Shown here piece after piece: positions 60,864 through 64,000 of a DNA stretch of 64,000 bases. The first letter of the stretch is position 1. Each line of letters opens with the position of its first letter. This stretch comes from Caenimonas soli. GTDB lineage: Bacteria; Pseudomonadota; Gammaproteobacteria; Burkholderiales; Burkholderiaceae_C. The stretch is taken from contig NZ_JABJVV010000014.1 of the NCBI RefSeq assembly GCF_013155545.1, positions 93,536 to 157,535 of the forward strand, read 5' to 3'. The position numbers and the translations under genes are program-made. Below the pieces are notes generated by a model, which made no database searches, was not told the DNA's origin, and saw only the letters and a program-made list of their open reading frames with translations.

Positions 60864-61739
60864 ATGAAGATCGCCGCCTACCTCGACCAGGGCCGACCCG
60901 GTGTCGGGATCGTTTCTTCCGACTTGCAGAGCGTGTTGCCGCTCGAGCTGGCTGTCGCGGACGCGGTGCGCGGTGCGCAGGCCATTGTCGAGCTGATGGC
61001 GGCTGGCAAGGCCATGCCGCGAACCGGCGCTCCGGTGGCCCTGGATGCGGTTCAGCTGGTCGCGCCACTGCCCCGGCCGCGCCGCAATCTGTTTTGCGTG
61101 GGAAAGAACTACCACGCGCACGCGCGCGAATTCGCCGGCAGCGGCTTCGACAGCAGCGCGAAGTCGGGCGGCGAAATCCCGGCGGCGCCCATCATCTTCA
61201 CCAAGGTTCCCGAATGCGTGATTGCGACGGGCGAGGCCATCGTGATCCCCGCCGGCGTCTCGACCGCGATCGACTACGAAGCCGAGCTGGCCGTGGTGAT
61301 AGGCCGCGGCGGCAAGGGCATCAAGGCCGCCGACGCCATGAAGCATGTGTGGGGCTACACCATCGTCAACGACGTCACCTCACGCGACTGGCAGAGCCGC
61401 CACCAGCAGTGGGACATGGGCAAATCCTTCGACACGTTCTGCCCGATGGGCCCCTGGCTGGTTAGCGCGGACGAATGCGACGGCACCCGCACGCAGGTGC
61501 GTTGCTGGGTCAACGGGGAAGAGCGGCAGAACGCCTCGACCACCGACCTGATCTTCGACATCCCGACCTTGATCGAAACGCTGTCGGCCGGCATCACGCT
61601 CTACCCCGGCGACGTGATCGCCACCGGAACGCCGGTGGGCGTGGGCATAGGTTTCACGCCGCCCAAATACCTGCGAGCCGGCGACGTGGTGCGCGTCGAG
61701 ATCGACGGGATAGGCGTGTTGGAAAACCCGGTGCGCTGA
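60864..61739 (+). CDS. Fumarylacetoacetate hydrolase (FAH)-family protein
   Basis: FAH-fold enzyme of 291 residues; the family hydrolyses, decarboxylates or isomerises beta-keto acids and similar compounds. Features are NLFCVGKNYHAHAREFAGSGF near residue 75, the metal-binding acidic residues in AIDYEAELAVVIG, GYTIVNDVTSRDWQ, and PGDVIATGTPVGVGIGF near the C-terminus. ATG 60864 was chosen; a TTG at 60831 would add 11 residues. The exact reaction (for example acylpyruvase or ureidoglycolate lyase type) is not deducible from the sequence. Confidence 0.88.
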   Translation: MKIAAYLDQGRPGVGIVSSDLQSVLPLELAVADAVRGAQAIVELMAAGKAMPRTGAPVALDAVQLVAPLPRPRRNLFCVGKNYHAHAREFAGSGFDSSAKSGGEIPAAPIIFTKVPECVIATGEAIVIPAGVSTAIDYEAELAVVIGRGGKGIKAADAMKHVWGYTIVNDVTSRDWQSRHQQWDMGKSFDTFCPMGPWLVSADECDGTRTQVRCWVNGEERQNASTTDLIFDIPTLIETLSAGITLYPGDVIATGTPVGVGIGFTPPKYLRAGDVVRVEIDGIGVLENPVR

Positions 61740-61849
61740 TGCGCCTCCCGGGACATTCCTCCTAGATACACCCGGTACTTACTCACCTGGGGACCCACAA
61801 AACCCACTGATCCCTCCCATGGGCGCGTGAGGGGAGGCGCAGCACACTG

Positions 61850-61874
61850 TTCTCGTTGCAACGCGTAACGAGAA
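61850..61874 (+). promoter_or_regulatory. Leader hairpin touching the adhesin's ribosome-binding site
   Basis: TTCTCGTT (61850-61857) and AACGAGAA (61867-61874) form a perfect 8-bp stem with a 9-nt loop. The 3' arm abuts the AAAAGGA ribosome-binding site of the adhesin gene at 61873-61879, so folding could limit translation start. Confidence 0.5.
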
Positions 61875-61885
61875 AAGGAACGCCC

Positions 61886-64000
61886 ATGGCCTCCGCAAGC
61901 GGTGATAACGTCCTCACAGGCGGATCGGGAAGCGATCGGCTCATTGGAGGCTCGGGGAGCGATACGCTCGATGGTGGCGCCGGCAGCGACTCGTTGAACG
62001 GCGGGGCTGGTAGTGACACGCTGGTGTACTGGCTGGCCCAAAACGCGGGGGCGACTGATCTCTACACCGGTGGGTCCGGCATCGATACCGTGCGGCTCCA
62101 GTTGAACAGTACCGAATGGCTCAGCCCGACCGTGCAGTCGGAAATCACGCGCTACCTGCAGCACTTGGCAACGGTGACGACCAACGTCAACACCGGAGAG
62201 GTTTCGAACGCCATCGCCAGCGACTTCACCTTCAACTTTGGTGGCGGAACGACCCTGACAGTGTCCATGATGGAAACGCTGGATGTCTGGGTGGATGGCG
62301 CTGCGATCGACTATCGTGCGCCGGTGCTCTCCAGCATGGGCGGCGCGCTGGCCTATACAGAAAATGCTGCCGCCAGCGTGATCGACAGCACCATCACGCT
62401 GACTGATGTAGATGACACGCAGATGGCCTCGGCCACGGTCAAGATCAGTGCCGGCTTCACCACGGGCGACGTGCTGGGCACGGGCGACCTGACCGGCACG
62501 GGCATCACCGCTAGCTACAACGCGAGCACCGGCGTGCTCACGCTCAGCGGTGTGGCCAGCAAGGCGACCTACGAGGCGGCTCTGGAGTCGGTGACCTACC
62601 ACAGCACGTCGGAGGACCCGACAGCCGTCAGCGCCAGCCGCACCATTCAATGGACCGTGACCGATGCCAACTCGGACGGCGCGGGCGCTGCCACGAGCGC
62701 GGCGGGCACTTCAACCATCAATGTGACGGCGGTCAACGACGCGCCGGTGCTGACGGACCTGGGCGGCACGCTGGCGTATACAGAAAACGCTGCGGCCAGC
62801 GTGATCGACGGCACGATCACCCTGGCCGACGCGGACGACACGCAGATGGCCTCGGCCACGGTGACGATCAGCGCCGGCTTCACCGCCGGCGACGTGCTGG
62901 GCTTCACCAACACGGCCTCCATCACCGGCAGCTACAACGCGAGCACTGGCGTACTCACGCTCACAGGCCTGGCCACCACGGCGGCCTACGAGGCTGCGCT
63001 GGAGTCGGTGACCTACCACAGCACCTCAGAGGACCCGACGGCCTTCAGCGCCAGCCGGACCATTCAATGGACTGTGACCGACGCCAACTCGGACGGCGCG
63101 GGAGCTGCCACGAGTGCGGCGGGCACCTCGACCATCAATGTGACGGCGGTCAACGACGCGCCGGTGCTGACGGACCTGGGCGGCACGCTGGCCTATATAG
63201 AAAACGCCGCCGCCAGCGTGATCGACAACACGATCACCCTGGCCGACGCGGACGACACGCAAATGGCCTCGGCCACGGTGACGATCAGCGCCGGCTTCAC
63301 CGCCGGCGACGTCCTGGGCTTTGCCAACACGGCCTCCATCACCGGCGGCTACAACGCGAGCACTGGCGTACTCACGCTCACAGGCCTGGCCACCACGGCG
63401 GCCTACGAGGCGGCCTTGGAGTCAGTGACCTACCACAGCACTTCGGACGATCCGACGGCTGTCAGCGCCAGCCGCACCATTCAATGGACTGTGACCGATG
63501 CCAACTCGGACGGCGCGGGCGCTGCCACGAGCGCGGCGGGCACTTCAACCATCAATGTGACGGCGGTCAACGACGCGCCGGTGCTGACGGACCTGGGCGG
63601 CACGCTGGCGTACACGGAGAATGGCGCGGCGGCAGCGATCGACAGCGCGATCACGCTGACTGATGTCGACGACACGCAAATGGCTTCGGCCACGGTGACA
63701 ATCAGTGCCGGCTTCACCGCCGGCGACGTGCTGGGCTTCACCAACACGGCCTCCATCACCGGCAGCTACAACGCGAGCACTGGCGTACTCACGCTCACAG
63801 GCCTGGCCACCACGGCGGCCTACGAGGCTGCGCTGGAGTCGGTGACCTACCACAGCACCTCAGAGGACCCGACGGCCTTCAGCGCCAGCCGGACCATTCA
63901 ATGGACTGTGACCGACGCCAACTCGGACGGCGCGGGAGCTGCCACGAGTGCGGCGGGCACCTCGACCATCAATGTGACGGCGGTCAACGACGCGCCGGTG
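61886..64000 (+). CDS. Giant RTX-like repetitive adhesin, 3'-partial
   Basis: The first 705 codons of a very long, probably type I-secreted surface protein. There is no signal peptide. Residues 8-46 contain four RTX-like nonapeptides (GGSGSDRL, GGSGSDTL, GGAGSDSL, GGAGSDTL), which would bind calcium. A unique segment of about 100 residues follows. From about residue 145 tandem cadherin/VCBS-like domains of 139 residues begin, each with AYTENAAASVI, DADDTQMASATV, GVLTLTGLATTAAYEAALESVTYHSTS, RTIQWTVTDANSDGAG and NVTAVNDAPVL. RTX repeats normally stand at the C-terminus, so their N-terminal place is unusual. ATG 61886 has AAGGA 7 bp upstream. Confidence 0.88.
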   Translation, partial: MASASGDNVLTGGSGSDRLIGGSGSDTLDGGAGSDSLNGGAGSDTLVYWLAQNAGATDLYTGGSGIDTVRLQLNSTEWLSPTVQSEITRYLQHLATVTTNVNTGEVSNAIASDFTFNFGGGTTLTVSMMETLDVWVDGAAIDYRAPVLSSMGGALAYTENAAASVIDSTITLTDVDDTQMASATVKISAGFTTGDVLGTGDLTGTGITASYNASTGVLTLSGVASKATYEAALESVTYHSTSEDPTAVSASRTIQWTVTDANSDGAGAATSAAGTSTINVTAVNDAPVLTDLGGTLAYTENAAASVIDGTITLADADDTQMASATVTISAGFTAGDVLGFTNTASITGSYNASTGVLTLTGLATTAAYEAALESVTYHSTSEDPTAFSASRTIQWTVTDANSDGAGAATSAAGTSTINVTAVNDAPVLTDLGGTLAYIENAAASVIDNTITLADADDTQMASATVTISAGFTAGDVLGFANTASITGGYNASTGVLTLTGLATTAAYEAALESVTYHSTSDDPTAVSASRTIQWTVTDANSDGAGAATSAAGTSTINVTAVNDAPVLTDLGGTLAYTENGAAAAIDSAITLTDVDDTQMASATVTISAGFTAGDVLGFTNTASITGSYNASTGVLTLTGLATTAAYEAALESVTYHSTSEDPTAFSASRTIQWTVTDANSDGAGAATSAAGTSTINVTAVNDAPV
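62318..64000 (+). repeat. Tandem repeats of 417 bp (139 codons) inside the adhesin
   Basis: Units start at 62318 (423 bp), 62741, 63158, 63575 (417 bp each) and 63992 (cut by the window end), each beginning at GCGCCGGTGCT. By eye, 62873-63166 and 63707-64000 are identical over 294 bp, while units 1 and 3 share another 3' variant. This gives an alternating two-unit pattern. Confidence 0.93.

Noticed and set aside
62318..64000. Regular repeats considered as a CRISPR array
   Set aside because: The 417-bp period is an exact codon multiple and the frame stays open throughout; these are protein domain repeats.

Overview
The window looks like the chromosome of a high-GC betaproteobacterium, most likely a Burkholderiales member of the Comamonadaceae type (Ramlibacter/Variovorax/Polaromonas-like). 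Reasons: four orphan Bug/TctC-type periplasmic receptors, two complete Liv-type ABC importers paired with CoA ligases, DUF1840 and DUF4148 small proteins, an archaic (spore-coat-U) chaperone-usher operon, and GC-rich interspersed elements of a kind I remember from Comamonadaceae genomes. No rRNA, tRNA, insertion sequence, phage gene or CRISPR array was seen. This is a metabolic and surface region rather than a mobile island.

Layout. (1) 1-17230, all minus strand: a long, tightly overlapping gene set for import and beta-oxidation of an unidentified carboxylic acid. It holds three CoA ligases, an acyl-CoA dehydrogenase, an SDR, a two-gene MaoC/FAS1-type hydratase, an SCP-x-type thiolase, a nitronate-monooxygenase-like flavoprotein, a five-gene Liv importer, two hotdog thioesterases, a DECR2-like dienoyl-CoA reductase and a Bug receptor. 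An AraC-family regulator (17316-18347) lies directly upstream. Three intergenic gaps in this cluster carry the same tandem half-site at exactly 22-bp spacing, a probable operator set. (2) 18357-25100, minus: a locus with the gene content and general arrangement of the Pseudomonas itaconate (ich-acyl-CoA dehydrogenase-MmgE/PrpD-ict-ccl) locus, with a divergent LysR gene (25195-26109) and an extra AMACR-like CoA transferase/racemase at its end.

(3) 26112-32870: housekeeping and mixed genes. These are a small conserved protein, UspA, ribB under an FMN riboswitch, a DMT permease, an SbmA/BacA-type ABC exporter, a 5'-nucleotidase and gspF. (4) 32902-38921: a 2-aminobenzoate/benzoate-type CoA ligase with a MarR regulator and a palindromic operator on its promoter, then a cyclopropane-fatty-acid synthase with an odd translation start, DUF1840, and two Bug receptors separated by a terminator. 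(5) 39035-49092: a second Liv importer flanked by a PaaK-like and a FadD-like ligase, with a divergent Crp/Fnr regulator and an RluF-like pseudouridine synthase.

(6) 49270-57642: a compact archaic chaperone-usher pilus operon, next to an OmpR/QseB-type two-component system with a small membrane protein. Several intergenic regions here carry (C/G)(C/T)TAAG repeats, including four copies at exact 11-bp spacing before a DUF4148 gene; they look like binding sites of the neighbouring response regulator. (7) 57824-61739: htpG with a heat-shock-type promoter, then a divergent Bug receptor and FAH-family hydrolase sharing a palindrome. (8) 61886-64000: the start of a giant adhesin with N-terminal RTX-like glycine/aspartate repeats and nearly identical 417-bp tandem repeats that run off the window.
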